Below are positions 1 through 9,547 of a stretch of DNA of 64,000 nucleotides, piece by piece. Every line of letters starts with the position of its first letter. Position 1 is the stretch's first letter. The notes under the pieces were generated by a model. That model saw only the letters and a list, made by a program, of their open reading frames with translations, was not told the origin of the DNA and ran no database searches. A program made the position numbers and the translations under genes. The DNA lies in contig NZ_FOLM01000001.1 in assembly GCF_900112355.1 (NCBI RefSeq), forward strand, positions 727,276 to 791,275, in the 5' to 3' direction. This DNA comes from Streptomyces aidingensis (GTDB lineage Bacteria; Actinomycetota; Actinomycetes; Streptomycetales; Streptomycetaceae).

Positions 1-627
1 TGGGCCAAGGCGGTGCGGGCCGCCGCCTGGACCGGCGCCCGTGATCTGCCGCACCAGCTCGAACAGGCCATGGCGCGCCGCCGCCCGGACCCACCGCCCG
101 CCGGGCCGGCGCCCGCCGCGCCCGCTGCCGAGCCCGCCGCGCCGGACCCTTCCTCCCCGGCGCCCGCCGGGCCGGCCGGCCCGGCCGGGCGCGCCGCCGC
201 CCCCGGGCCGCCCGCCGCCCCGGACGGGCCGGCCGGTCCCGCCGACGCCGCCGGTCCCGACCGGCTGCCGCGTCCCCGCTGGTGGGCGGTGGCCGCGGTG
301 GCCCAGGCGGGCCTGCTGGCCACCCAGTTGCTCGGACTGTGCTGGCTGCTGCTGGCGGTGGCCGGCCACTCGGTGGCCGGCTACTGGCTGCCCGCCGGGC
401 TGCTGGTCGGCGCGGCCCTGGCCGCTCCGCTGCTGGCCTGGATCTGCCGGCTGGCGGCCCGTACACCGGCCCGGGTCTGGGGCCGGCGGGAGGAGGAACG
501 GCTGCGCCGCATCGCGGCGTCCCGCGGCCGTGCCCAGGTGCTGGAGCCCATCGCAGCCGAACTGCTGCGCTATCGCGAGGTGCGGGAACAGTTCTTCATC
601 GCCGCGGGCGGACTCGAATCGCGCTGA
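1..627 (+). CDS. C-terminal part of a membrane-anchored protein, probably a YfjP/dynamin-like GTPase
   Basis: The frame is open from the first base, so the start lies outside the window. What remains is a basic/amphipathic stretch, a long Pro/Ala/Gly linker (about residues 30-90), two hydrophobic segments (about 95-120 and 125-150), and a helical tail ending REQFFIAAGGLESR. This tail layout (two membrane spans followed by a short charged helix) is what I recall at the C-terminus of streptomycete Era/YfjP-type GTPases, but the G-domain itself is not present, so the assignment is inference. The compositional bias of the linker is typical of a low-complexity spacer. It is followed by about 350 bp without a gene. 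Confidence 0.6.
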   Translation, partial: WAKAVRAAAWTGARDLPHQLEQAMARRRPDPPPAGPAPAAPAAEPAAPDPSSPAPAGPAGPAGRAAAPGPPAAPDGPAGPADAAGPDRLPRPRWWAVAAVAQAGLLATQLLGLCWLLLAVAGHSVAGYWLPAGLLVGAALAAPLLAWICRLAARTPARVWGRREEERLRRIAASRGRAQVLEPIAAELLRYREVREQFFIAAGGLESR

Positions 628-862
628 AGTACCCCGGCCGGGCCGCGGAACTGACGCCCCGCCGGCCGACGCCGCCTCACCGGCCGGGTGGCTCCGCCCC
701 TTCCGTTCCCGTTCGCACGGCGTTCGCGGAACATTTGCAGCCCGGCCCGCCCGGGCGGCGGACGCCGGGTGGCGCGCCCGGCTCGGATGTCGCGATCGTC
801 CTATTGGCCTGAGTGTGAAGATAACGATTACACCTCGTTGGGCTTGCAGTGGCCGAAGGCGG

Positions 863-892
863 GGGACAGTGCTCTGTTCGGGTCTCTAGCAT
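863..892 (+). promoter_or_regulatory. Candidate promoter of the thioester-domain adhesin gene
   Basis: gggaca (863-868) and tagcat (887-892) are separated by 18 bp and resemble a vegetative-type -35/-10 pair. The predicted transcript would begin near 899, directly in front of the leader hairpin. Only pattern matching supports it. Confidence 0.35.
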
Positions 893-903
893 CCATGGCG
901 CAT

Positions 904-955
904 GCACGGGGCAACTGTGAAGTCTGCTGTCCAGAGTTGCGGCGGCAGCCCGTGC
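904..955 (+). promoter_or_regulatory. Leader stem-loop just upstream of the adhesin RBS
   Basis: gcacggg-gcaact (904-916) can pair with agttgc (935-940) and cccgtgc (949-955); the only interruption is an 8-nt bulge at 941-948. The structure ends about 10 nt before the ribosome-binding site (ggagggg, 963-969), so it could affect translation or mRNA stability. Confidence 0.5.
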
Positions 956-976
956 GCATCATGGAGGGGACTGACC

Positions 977-2428
977 ATGACCTTTGTACGCAAGCGGGTT
1001 GTCACCCGCCTTGCGGCCACCGCCCTTGCCACCGCGCTGTTCGCCGCAGGGACCATCGCCACCGCCGGACAGGCCGTCGCGGACGAGAACCCGCGCAACG
1101 GTGGCGCCACCGCCACCCTGGGCGAGCTGGAGACCTACGACACCATCGTCGTCGAGCACAACGGCCGACGGGGACAGGTTTCCGGCGGCCTGTTCACCAT
1201 GGAGGTGGCGGGCGGCGGCACCGTCAAGACCTACTGCATCGACTTCGGCACCCGGGCCCGCACCGGTGTCGACTACAAGGAGGTCGGCTGGGACGCCTCG
1301 TCCCTGGCCGGCAACCCCAACGCGGGCAAGATCCACTGGATCCTGCAGAACTCCTACCCCACCGTCGACGACCTGGACGCGCTGGCCGGTACGGTCGGTG
1401 CCAAGTCGCTGACCCCCGAGCAGGCGGCGGCCGGCACCCAGGCCGCCATCTGGTTCTTCTCGGACGGCGTCGACGCCATGCCGAAGAACAAGCAGGCCAA
1501 GAAGCTCACCAAGTGGCTGAAGAAGAACGCCCAGGACCTCGCCGAGCCGGACCGCCCGTCGCTGGAGCTCAACCCGGCCGCGGTCGGCGGCCAGGCGGGC
1601 GAGAAGCTCGGCCCGGTCACCGTCTCCACCAGCGCCGACTCGGTCGTCATCACGCCCGACGCGGGAGCCGCCGGACTGGGCGTCAACATCGTCAACGGCG
1701 CGGGTGAGCTGATCACCGAGGCCACCCCGGTGACCGACGGCACCGAACTGTTCTTCGACGTGCCGGCCGACGCCGACGCGGGCAGCACCTCCTTCACCGC
1801 CACGGTGACCACCACGGTGCCGCTGGGCCGTGCCTTCACCGGCATCGACCACGAGACCCAGACCCTGATCCTGGCCGGTTCCACCGACTCCTCGGTCAGC
1901 GCCACGGCCGAGGCGACCTGGTCCGCCGTGCCCGAGCCGGAGCCCGAGCCCGAACCGGAGCCGGAGCCCGAGCCGGTGGGCGTGGTGAACGCCTCCGAGA
2001 CCTGCGTGGACGGCGGCGTCCAGCTCGAACTGACCAACGCGGGCGGCGGCGAGTACACCTTCACCGTGGGCGAGGACGAGATCACCGTCGCGGCCGGCGC
2101 CACCGAGACCCACTTCGTCCCGGCCGAGAACAAGCAGCCCTACGCCATCGAGGTCTACGGCCAGGACTCCGAGGAGCCGCTGGCCACCTTCACCGGTGTG
2201 CTGGACTGCGACACCTCGGTGGACAACGAGGACGAGGGCGAGACCGAGGAGGACGACACCCCGACCCCGGACTCCACCGGCGGCAGCGGTGAGACCGAGA
2301 GCGACGGCCCGGACCTCGCCGAGACCGGCAGCAGCACCAACCCGGCGCTGTACGGCGGCATCGCGCTGGCCCTGCTGGTCGCCGGCGGCGCCGTGGTCTT
2401 CTTCCTCCGCAAGAAGGCCAAGAGCTGA
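977..2428 (+). CDS. Thioester-domain (TQXA) surface adhesin with LAETG sortase signal
   Basis: The 483-residue protein starts at ATG 977, 7 nt after ggagggg; an in-frame GTG/ATG further upstream would disrupt the signal peptide. Residues 1-36 form a Sec signal peptide (VRKRVVTRL, hydrophobic core, AVA). Residues about 50-190 form a thioester domain: Cys87 in TYCIDFG and Gln155 in GTQAAIWFF fit the Cys-Gln pair that forms an internal thioester in Gram-positive adhesins. An Ig-like region, a (Pro-Glu)8 stalk, a second beta-rich region and an acidic Thr/Asp/Glu tail follow. LAETG (codons at 2315-2329), a hydrophobic span and RKKAKS form a sortase signal of the LAXTG type known for streptomycete class E sortases. 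The likely role is covalent attachment of the wall protein to a surface or substrate. No sortase gene is adjacent. Confidence 0.88.
   Translation: MTFVRKRVVTRLAATALATALFAAGTIATAGQAVADENPRNGGATATLGELETYDTIVVEHNGRRGQVSGGLFTMEVAGGGTVKTYCIDFGTRARTGVDYKEVGWDASSLAGNPNAGKIHWILQNSYPTVDDLDALAGTVGAKSLTPEQAAAGTQAAIWFFSDGVDAMPKNKQAKKLTKWLKKNAQDLAEPDRPSLELNPAAVGGQAGEKLGPVTVSTSADSVVITPDAGAAGLGVNIVNGAGELITEATPVTDGTELFFDVPADADAGSTSFTATVTTTVPLGRAFTGIDHETQTLILAGSTDSSVSATAEATWSAVPEPEPEPEPEPEPEPVGVVNASETCVDGGVQLELTNAGGGEYTFTVGEDEITVAAGATETHFVPAENKQPYAIEVYGQDSEEPLATFTGVLDCDTSVDNEDEGETEEDDTPTPDSTGGSGETESDGPDLAETGSSTNPALYGGIALALLVAGGAVVFFLRKKAKS
1931..1975 (+). repeat. Pro-Glu tandem repeat in the adhesin stalk
   Basis: Eight consecutive Pro-Glu dipeptides are encoded by mixed ccg/ccc and gag/gaa codons, so the repeat is maintained at protein level rather than as a pure DNA microsatellite. 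It probably acts as a rigid spacer between beta domains. Confidence 0.8.
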
Positions 2429-2476
2429 CCCACCTCCTGTGACCTGCGCATTCCCCACAGCGCAGGGCTGACGGAA

Positions 2477-2535
2477 CCGCACCCGGTCCCCCGGGGGGCG
2501 CCGAACCCGGCGCCCCCGCGGCGGGCCGGGTGCGG
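2477..2535 (+). terminator. Nested hairpin terminator after the adhesin gene
   Basis: ccgcacccgg (2477-2486) pairs perfectly with ccgggtgcgg (2526-2535), and an inner ggcgcc-type stem sits inside the loop. It lies about 50 bp after the stop codon; no U-tract follows, as is usual in streptomycetes. Confidence 0.7.
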
Positions 2536-2658
2536 TCGTGTGAGGAGGGAGCCGGGCGGCCCGGCCGCCCGATCACCGGTGTCCGGGGACCGGGGCGCTC
2601 CGCGGTGCCGGCCGGCGGTACCGTCACTGTGTCCGGACGGTTCTTCGGAGGTGTCGGC

Positions 2659-2862
2659 ATGGGGCGTTGGACCGGCTGGCTGACCAGTTTCTGCCTGCTG
2701 GCCACCCTGGGCAGCATGGCCGTGGGATGGTCGGGCGTCCGCGGGGGAGACCCGGTCGGCACCATCCTCGGCATCGTCCTGAGCGGCGGCTTCGGCCTGC
2801 TGACCGTCCACCTGATCGTCGCCCGGGACGAGGACGCCCCCTCCGGGGACGAGCCCGACTGA
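2659..2862 (+). CDS. Small two-span membrane protein, unknown function
   Basis: This is a 67-residue protein. ATG 2659 follows cggagg (2646-2651) with 7-nt spacing; the longer in-frame reading has no RBS. Two hydrophobic helices are visible (about residues 7-24 and 33-53), followed by a short acidic tail DEDAPSGDEPD. No family is recognised. It stands between the adhesin terminator and the tatA-like gene, both on the same strand. Confidence 0.65.
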   Translation: MGRWTGWLTSFCLLATLGSMAVGWSGVRGGDPVGTILGIVLSGGFGLLTVHLIVARDEDAPSGDEPD

Positions 2863-2904
2863 GCGGCCACCGCGGCCCGCGGCCGGGTCTTTTCCCGGAT
2901 GGCG

Positions 2905-2932
2905 CTTGCCAAGGCCCGAAGCGGCGTATGCT
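2905..2932 (+). promoter_or_regulatory. Candidate promoter of the TatA-like gene
   Basis: cttgcc (2905-2910) and tatgct (2927-2932) are 16 bp apart. A start near 2939 would give a leader of about 50 nt for the gene beginning at 2992. Confidence 0.4.
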
Positions 2933-2991
2933 GCGCTCAGGCCGTGGAACCGATGGGTGAACCCGGCCCCGATGAGAGAAGGCCGATCGGC

Positions 2992-3234
2992 ATGGGCATG
3001 GGCAACGCACTGTCCGGCAGCCACCTGCTGGTGCTGCTCCTGGTGGTTCTGGTGGTCTTCGGCTCGAAGCGGCTGCCGGAGGTGGCGCGCGGGCTGGGCC
3101 AGTCGCTGCGCATCCTGAGAGCCGAGGCCCGGGCGATGAGCAGGGATGCCGCCGCGCCGCAGTCCGGCGGAGCCGTCCCGCAACCCCTGCCGCAGACCGC
3201 CGCGCCGCGGGACGAGCGTCCCCCGGCCGGCTGA
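2992..3234 (+). CDS. tatA: TatA/TatE-like twin-arginine translocase subunit
   Basis: The 80-residue protein starts at ATG 2992, 9 nt after gagagaagg (2974-2982); an ATG two codons later is also possible. It has the TatA layout: a short N-terminus, one transmembrane helix (LLVLLLVVLVVFG, about residues 9-23), then FGSKRLPEVARGLGQSLRI, the hinge and amphipathic helix of the family, and a disordered Ala/Pro tail. TatA oligomers form the passage for folded Tat substrates. Streptomycetes usually have a main tatAC operon elsewhere, so this isolated copy is probably a paralogue. A Tat-type substrate (the multicopper oxidase at 60861) is present in the window but far away. Confidence 0.85.
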   Translation: MGMGNALSGSHLLVLLLVVLVVFGSKRLPEVARGLGQSLRILRAEARAMSRDAAAPQSGGAVPQPLPQTAAPRDERPPAG

Positions 3235-3235
3235 G

Positions 3236-3304
3236 TCCTCCCCTCCTTCGTCTCCTTCGTCCTCCCTTTCCTTTCTTCTTTCTCCTTCCTCACCTTTCCT
3301 CCCG
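3236..3304. repeat. Polypyrimidine tract between tatA-like and dedA genes
   Basis: Of roughly 69 bases on the plus strand only three are purines (g at 3250 and 3259, a at 3292). It is built from slipped ctt/cct units and fills the whole gap between the tatA stop and the dedA RBS (aagga, 3306-3310). Confidence 0.9.
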
Positions 3305-3319
3305 CAAGGACACACCCTG

Positions 3320-4009
3320 GTGGACGCTCTGGCCCTCGGGCCTGCCTGGCTCGACCCCGAACACCTCATCCAGACCTTCGGCCTGATCGGCATCCTGGCC
3401 ATCGTCTTCGCCGAGTCGGGGCTGCTGATCGGTTTCTTCCTGCCCGGTGACTCGCTGCTGTTCACCACCGGCATGCTGGTGGCCGCGGGCGAGTATCTGC
3501 ACTATCCGCTGTGGCTGGTGTGCGTGCTGATCGTGGTGGCCGCGATCCTGGGCGACCAGGCCGGTTATGTCTTCGGCCGCAAGGCCGGGCCCGCACTGTT
3601 CCGGCGGCCCGACTCGCGACTGTTCAAGCAGGAGAACGTGGTCCGGGCGCACGCCTTCTTCGAGCGTCATGGCCCCAAGGCGCTGGTGCTGGCCCGCTTT
3701 GTGCCCATCGTGCGCACCTTCACCCCGATCGTCGCCGGGGTGGGCAGGATGCACTACCGCACCTTTGTCACCTACAACGTCCTCGGCGCGGTGCTGTGGG
3801 GAGCGGGGGTCACCCTGCTGGGCGCCGCGCTCGGCCGTATCGCGTTCGTGCGCGACAACATCGAGCTGATGCTGGTGGGCATCGTCCTGCTCTCGGTGAC
3901 CCCGATCGTCGTGGAGTTCCTCCGCGCCCGGCGGGCGGCCCGGCCGGCGGCCCCTTCCGCGCCGTCCGCGCCCTCCGCCGTGCCGTCCGGCGGCGGTACG
4001 GAACGGTAG
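3320..4009 (+). CDS. DedA family membrane protein
   Basis: The 229-residue protein starts at GTG 3320, 9 nt after aagga (3306-3310). It has the DedA/SNARE-associated (VTT) layout: an initial re-entrant hydrophobic stretch, E-S-G-L followed by FFLPGDSLLF (about residues 30-50), the central G(D)QAGYVFGRKAG motif, then FxRHGPKALVLARFVPIVRTFTPIVAGVGRM with its conserved arginines, and C-terminal spans. DedA proteins are proton-dependent lipid (undecaprenyl phosphate or phosphatidylethanolamine) flippases or scramblases. The C-terminal tail (APSAPSAPSA) is a short Ala/Pro/Ser repeat. Confidence 0.9.
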   Translation: MDALALGPAWLDPEHLIQTFGLIGILAIVFAESGLLIGFFLPGDSLLFTTGMLVAAGEYLHYPLWLVCVLIVVAAILGDQAGYVFGRKAGPALFRRPDSRLFKQENVVRAHAFFERHGPKALVLARFVPIVRTFTPIVAGVGRMHYRTFVTYNVLGAVLWGAGVTLLGAALGRIAFVRDNIELMLVGIVLLSVTPIVVEFLRARRAARPAAPSAPSAPSAVPSGGGTER

Positions 4010-4143
4010 TCCGCCGGGGGGCCGCTCACCCTCGGTGAATCCCCGGACCGGGGACGGGTGGGGCATTTCCGCTGCGGACGGGGCATGCGGCAGGATGGAA
4101 CCGATTGCCCGCAGCCCGCTGAACTAGTGCCGGACGGTTTCTC

Positions 4144-5808
<1,665 letters not shown>

Positions 5809-5810
5809 CC

Positions 5811-6362
5811 GTGCGGCACCTCTTCGCCTGTCACCTGCGCTGGTCGGACATGGATGCCTTCGGGCACGTCAACAACGTCGCCTTCCTGCGGTATCTGGAG
5901 GAGGCGCGGATCGACTTCCTGTTCCGGCTGGCGCAGGAGGCGGCGCCGTCCGGCTCCGCCGGTGCCGCCGGCGGCTCGGCGGACGCCGGGCACGCGGCCG
6001 AGGTGGCGGACATGGCGGCGGACGCGGCCGGGGCGGCGGGGCGCGGCGGCGCATACGACCCGGCCGTGCCGTTCTCGGGCGGCTCGGTGGTGGCACGGCA
6101 CGAGATCGACTATCTCCGGCCGCTGGTGCACCGCCACCGGCCGGTGACCATCGAGACCTGGGTGACCAAGATCGGCGCCGCCTCGGCGACGGTGGCCTAC
6201 GACGTCCGGGACGAGGACGCCGTCTATGTCCGGGCCTCGACGGTCATCGTCCCCTTCGATCTGGAACGCCAGGCGCCGCGCCGGCTGACCCCCGAGGAGC
6301 GGGCCTTCCTGGAGCGCTACCTCGACGACTCCGCGACCGGGCGGGGGCGACGGCCGGCATGA
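5811..6362 (+). CDS. Hot-dog fold acyl-CoA thioesterase (4HBT family)
   Basis: The 183-residue protein starts at GTG 5811, two bases after the ettA stop. The N-terminal motif RWSDMDAFGHVNNVAFLRYLEEAR contains the catalytic Asp and the HVNN signature of YbgC/4HBT thioesterases, and the C-terminal half (HEIDYLRPLV to ETWVTKIG) supplies the remaining hot-dog strands. Between them is an Ala/Gly-rich insertion (about residues 45-85) that lengthens the protein beyond the usual 130-150 residues; it is probably a disordered loop. The stop overlaps the next start (ATGA at 6359-6362), indicating translational coupling. Confidence 0.88.
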   Translation: MRHLFACHLRWSDMDAFGHVNNVAFLRYLEEARIDFLFRLAQEAAPSGSAGAAGGSADAGHAAEVADMAADAAGAAGRGGAYDPAVPFSGGSVVARHEIDYLRPLVHRHRPVTIETWVTKIGAASATVAYDVRDEDAVYVRASTVIVPFDLERQAPRRLTPEERAFLERYLDDSATGRGRRPA

Positions 6363-7048
6363 CCCTGCTCACTCTCGCCCGGCCGGAGCAGGCGGCGGGC
6401 TTCGCCGCCTTCCTCGGCCGGCAGCTCCGCTGGGACCGGGCCGCGGCGGTACGGCTGCGCGGCGCGGACGGCGTCCTGGCCGCCTTCACCCGCCCGGCCC
6501 GCTTCGACGTGCTGGCCGTCCTCCCGCTGCCGCTCGCCGGCACCGGCACCGGCGCCGACCCTGTGCCGGCCCCCGCCGAGGAGCTGGACATCACCGTCTC
6601 GGCCGGCGAACTGCTGGAGGCGGTGGACGAGGAATCCGGCACGGTGACCGTGCCCGGCGCCGTCACCGGACCGCCCTGGGCGGGGCTGCTGCCGCCGCGC
6701 GGCGGCTGGCGGCGGCTGGCCGAGCTGCCCGGCGGGCAGGTGCGGGACGCGGCGGCCTCGGTGGTCGCCGAGTTCCGCAGCCGCACCGAGGCCCTGCTGC
6801 CGCAGCAGCGCACCCGCGCCGCGCTGGACGGGCTGGCCGAGGAGGTGTGGTCCCGCCCGCTGGCCGCCACGCCGCTGCCGCTGCGGGCGGTGCACGCGGC
6901 GCACGCGCTCGGCTTTCTGCGTCCGGACGGCCCGCCGGTGGCGGTGCTCGCGGCCGGCTCCTGGCTCCGGCTGCGCACCCCGCACGGCTCCACCGCCCTG
7001 CGCCGCACCACCCGCGGCCCGCTCACCCTGACCCCCCTCCCCGGCTGA
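6359..7048 (+). CDS. Conserved actinobacterial protein of unknown function
   Basis: This 229-residue soluble protein has no signal peptide or membrane span. ATG 6359 overlaps the thioesterase stop by four bases. I recognise no family. It has an N-terminal alpha/beta-looking domain and a C-terminal helical region with many Arg/Ala residues, ending in LTPLPG. It is the last gene of the ettA-thioesterase unit and is followed at once by a perfect palindrome terminator. Its coupling to the thioesterase suggests a related metabolic or regulatory role, but nothing in the sequence shows it. Confidence 0.75.
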   Translation: MTLLTLARPEQAAGFAAFLGRQLRWDRAAAVRLRGADGVLAAFTRPARFDVLAVLPLPLAGTGTGADPVPAPAEELDITVSAGELLEAVDEESGTVTVPGAVTGPPWAGLLPPRGGWRRLAELPGGQVRDAAASVVAEFRSRTEALLPQQRTRAALDGLAEEVWSRPLAATPLPLRAVHAAHALGFLRPDGPPVAVLAAGSWLRLRTPHGSTALRRTTRGPLTLTPLPG

Positions 7049-7066
7049 CCCGCGCCCGGGCGCGGG
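7049..7066. terminator. Palindromic terminator between convergent genes
   Basis: A perfect 18-bp palindrome (cccgcgccc and its complement) starts at the base after the stop at 7048, and the globin gene ends at 7085 on the other strand, so it can serve both directions. Confidence 0.6.
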
Positions 7067-7084
7067 CGTGGGTGCGGGCGCGGA

Positions 7085-7498
7085 TCAGCCGGGGGTGTTG
7101 ATCATGGAGCCCGCGGCGAAGACCAGGTAGTTCCAGAGCTGCTTCGCCGGCCCCGGATCGAGGCCGAGGCTGTCCACGGCCTCCCGCATATGGCGCAGCC
7201 AGGCGTCGTGCGCCTCGCGGTTGACCGCGAAGGGTGCGTGCCGCATCCGCAGCCGCGGGTGTCCGCGCTGCTCACTGTAGGTGCGCGGGCCGCCCCAGTA
7301 CTGGATCAGGAACAGCCGGAGCCGCTCCTCGGCCGGGCCCAGATCCTCCTCCGGGTACATCGGCCGCAGCACCGGGTCCTCGGCCACTCCCTCGTAGAAC
7401 CTCCGCACCAGCCTGCGGAACGTCTCCTCACCGCCCACCTGCTCGTAGAAGGTGGCGGTCGGCACACTGCCGCGCGGGATACGGGGGTCTTCGGTCAC
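7085..7498 (-). CDS. glbO: Group II truncated haemoglobin (TrHbO-like)
   Basis: The 137-residue protein starts at GTG 7498 ([10 protein letters not shown]). [38 protein letters not shown] is the conserved N-terminal part of group II truncated globins, with Tyr at the distal B10 position; [24 protein letters not shown] carries the proximal His (HAPF) and the Gly pairs, and a Trp lies at G8 (the AHDAWLRHM segment). Such globins bind O2 and NO with haem and are linked to redox or nitrosative stress in actinobacteria. It is transcribed convergently to the ettA unit. Confidence 0.95.
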   Translation of the reverse strand: MTEDPRIPRGSVPTATFYEQVGGEETFRRLVRRFYEGVAEDPVLRPMYPEEDLGPAEERLRLFLIQYWGGPRTYSEQRGHPRLRMRHAPFAVNREAHDAWLRHMREAVDSLGLDPGPAKQLWNYLVFAAGSMINTPG

Positions 7499-7658
7499 CG
7501 TTTACTCACCATCCGGTCGGCCGGCCTCGTCTCAACGTCTCCATGGTCTCAGAAGCCCGGAGCGCCCGGGCCCGGGGAGGTGGACGGACGGTCCGGCCGG
7601 GCTCTACGATCCGCACAGCGGGCCGGGGGGCGGCCCGGGGGCCGGGTCTGGGGGGATC

Positions 7659-9473
7659 GTGGTGTCGGGACTTCGGGTCCGCCGTGCGGCAGCACTGCTG
7701 CTGGCGGCGGCGGTGCTGGCCGGATGCAGCGGTCCGGGCGGAACGGACCGGGACGAACCCTCCGCGGCCCCGGAGCCGGGCGGCTCCGCCGAGCCCACGC
7801 CCGGCGGCGGCCGGGACCCGGCGGCGGCGCCGGAGACGGTCTGCGACATCGTCTCCGCCGAGCTGGCCGCCGGCCTGCTCGACGTCGGGCAGGACCGGCT
7901 GACCGGTGACTGCACCGCCAACCCGGAGGCCGGCGTGCACGCCTGGCGGCTCTGGACGGTGCGGGACCAGGACCAGGACCAGGACCAGGAGCAGGAGCAG
8001 GAGCCGGTGGAGGCCGCCCTGTCGGTGTTCGTGACCGACGCCGGGTCCCCGGCCGGCAGCGGCGAGTCGTTCGACACCTACCGGGCGCGGGCCGCCGAGA
8101 ACCAGCGGTGCGAGCTCGGCCTCGCCGCCGGCATCCGGCCGTGCTACTTCACCGACGACTCGTTCGTGGTCCTGCTCGGCACCTCCCCTCAGCAGGAGCA
8201 GGTGCTGGTCAGCTCGCTGGGCGCGACGGCCCGGATCGATCCGGCCGAGCCCGGCTACGAGGTCAGCGGCGACGCGCTGCGCGAACTGTCCGAGCAGGTC
8301 GCGGACCGGCTCGCGGCGGGCGGAACCGTGCCGGACGCCGAGCCGGTCCGGACCACGGAGGACTCGCCGCTGGCCGGGCCCGGAGCGGCGCCGGATGACC
8401 GGCCCGCGGCCGGCACTGTCGACAAGTGTCTGCTGTACTACGACGGCCCGGCGGACTGCACCAGCGACAATCCCGAGATCGAGGTCGGCTTTGTCTCGCT
8501 GTCCAGCACCGAGGGCTGCTCGTTCGACATCGGCTTCGACTTCGGCGACGGCACCACGGCGCGGCACCGGGCGTCCGGCGGCCCGCCCGGCCGGACCAGG
8601 CTCCAGGACCACACCTACCGGGAGACGGGCACCTATCGGGTCTCCGCCACGGTGAAGGTGCTCGACGGCGGCTGCTCCGGGTTCGACGCCGGGTACACCT
8701 TCCGCCACCAGGCCGCCGCCACCCCCGCCACCTGCGCGTACAAGCTGGACGAGGACCGGGGCCGGGCCTATCTGTTCAGCATGCTTCCGGTGGGGGAGCT
8801 GAAGCGGCCGGACGGCGGCCCGGCCGGCGGCTTCCCGCACGACGACACCGACGACGGAAACAACGTCTTTGTGGACGAGGCCGGGGTCCGCTGGCACCTG
8901 TTCGCACCCGGCCTGTCCGTGTACCACCAGCCGGCCGGCTGGACCGAGGAGGCCACCCCCGGTTCGGCGCCGTTCCTGAAGTTCGTCACCGACCGGGACA
9001 GCACCGGCGGCTCCTTCGAGGCGGTGCTGATGCCCGACGGGGTGGTGGCGGGCGCGAGCTGGGACCAGATCCAGGGCCGCACCTTCACCTACTCCGACAA
9101 CTGGCTCACCTACGGCCAGGGCATGCCGACCTACAACCTGATCGACGCGGACCGCACCTCCTACCTCTCCCTGCCGTCGATCGGCCACTACTTCAAGGAC
9201 GTCCTGCCGCACGACGCGAACCTGTCCGGCCCCGACGCCAAGGACGACCGCTATGTCCGCCCCACCCGGTTCCTCGACCCGCGCACGGACGACTGGCGCA
9301 CCTTCCGGGAACGCTTCCTCCGGGTGCGGGAACTGATCGAGGACGACGGTTACCGGTTCCCGGACGACGGCTCCGACGTGCTGCACGCGCCGGACGGCGG
9401 CGACACCCATGCGGTGGCCGCCGATCTGGCGGCCCTGGCCCGGGAGATCACCGCCTGCGCGGACGGGGAGTGA
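7659..9473 (+). CDS. Secreted lipoprotein with a PKD domain
   Basis: The protein has about 604 residues. Two adjacent GTG codons (7659 and 7662) follow a gggggg tract; either could be used. RVRRAAALLLAAAVLAGC is a lipoprotein signal peptide with lipobox LAGC. A Pro/Gly/Glu linker, a DUF3558-like segment (CDIVSAELAAGLLDVG to about residue 220) with an Asp-Gln repeat, and a PKD-type beta domain (FDFGDGTT with TYRETGTYRVSATV, about 285-335) follow. A roughly 250-residue C-terminal domain, rich in aromatic and acidic residues, is unrecognised. PKD domains usually mediate protein or polysaccharide contact on the surface. No operon partner is obvious. The function is unknown. Confidence 0.8.
   Translation: MVSGLRVRRAAALLLAAAVLAGCSGPGGTDRDEPSAAPEPGGSAEPTPGGGRDPAAAPETVCDIVSAELAAGLLDVGQDRLTGDCTANPEAGVHAWRLWTVRDQDQDQDQEQEQEPVEAALSVFVTDAGSPAGSGESFDTYRARAAENQRCELGLAAGIRPCYFTDDSFVVLLGTSPQQEQVLVSSLGATARIDPAEPGYEVSGDALRELSEQVADRLAAGGTVPDAEPVRTTEDSPLAGPGAAPDDRPAAGTVDKCLLYYDGPADCTSDNPEIEVGFVSLSSTEGCSFDIGFDFGDGTTARHRASGGPPGRTRLQDHTYRETGTYRVSATVKVLDGGCSGFDAGYTFRHQAAATPATCAYKLDEDRGRAYLFSMLPVGELKRPDGGPAGGFPHDDTDDGNNVFVDEAGVRWHLFAPGLSVYHQPAGWTEEATPGSAPFLKFVTDRDSTGGSFEAVLMPDGVVAGASWDQIQGRTFTYSDNWLTYGQGMPTYNLIDADRTSYLSLPSIGHYFKDVLPHDANLSGPDAKDDRYVRPTRFLDPRTDDWRTFRERFLRVRELIEDDGYRFPDDGSDVLHAPDGGDTHAVAADLAALAREITACADGE
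7965..8000 (+). repeat. Hexanucleotide repeat coding Asp-Gln/Glu-Gln
   Basis: Four perfect gaccag units are followed by two gagcag units, encoding DQDQDQDQEQEQ inside the lipoprotein. A unit of six keeps the frame, so slippage would change only the linker length. Confidence 0.9.
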
Positions 9474-9547
9474 CGCCGCCGGCGAAAGGCCGGTCGCCGC
9501 CCCCCGGGCATGGCGCAGCAGGCCGGGGAGGCCGGAGACTGTCCGGC

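Larger units (their letters stand above)
628..976. other. Intergenic region: promoter and leader of the thioester-domain adhesin
   Basis: I see no convincing coding sequence here. The left part is GC-rich spacer. Around 800-845 there is an unusually AT-rich patch. A possible promoter (gggaca at 863-868, 18-bp spacer, tagcat at 887-892) is followed at once by a large inverted repeat (904-955) and then by the Shine-Dalgarno sequence of the next gene. Confidence 0.5.
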
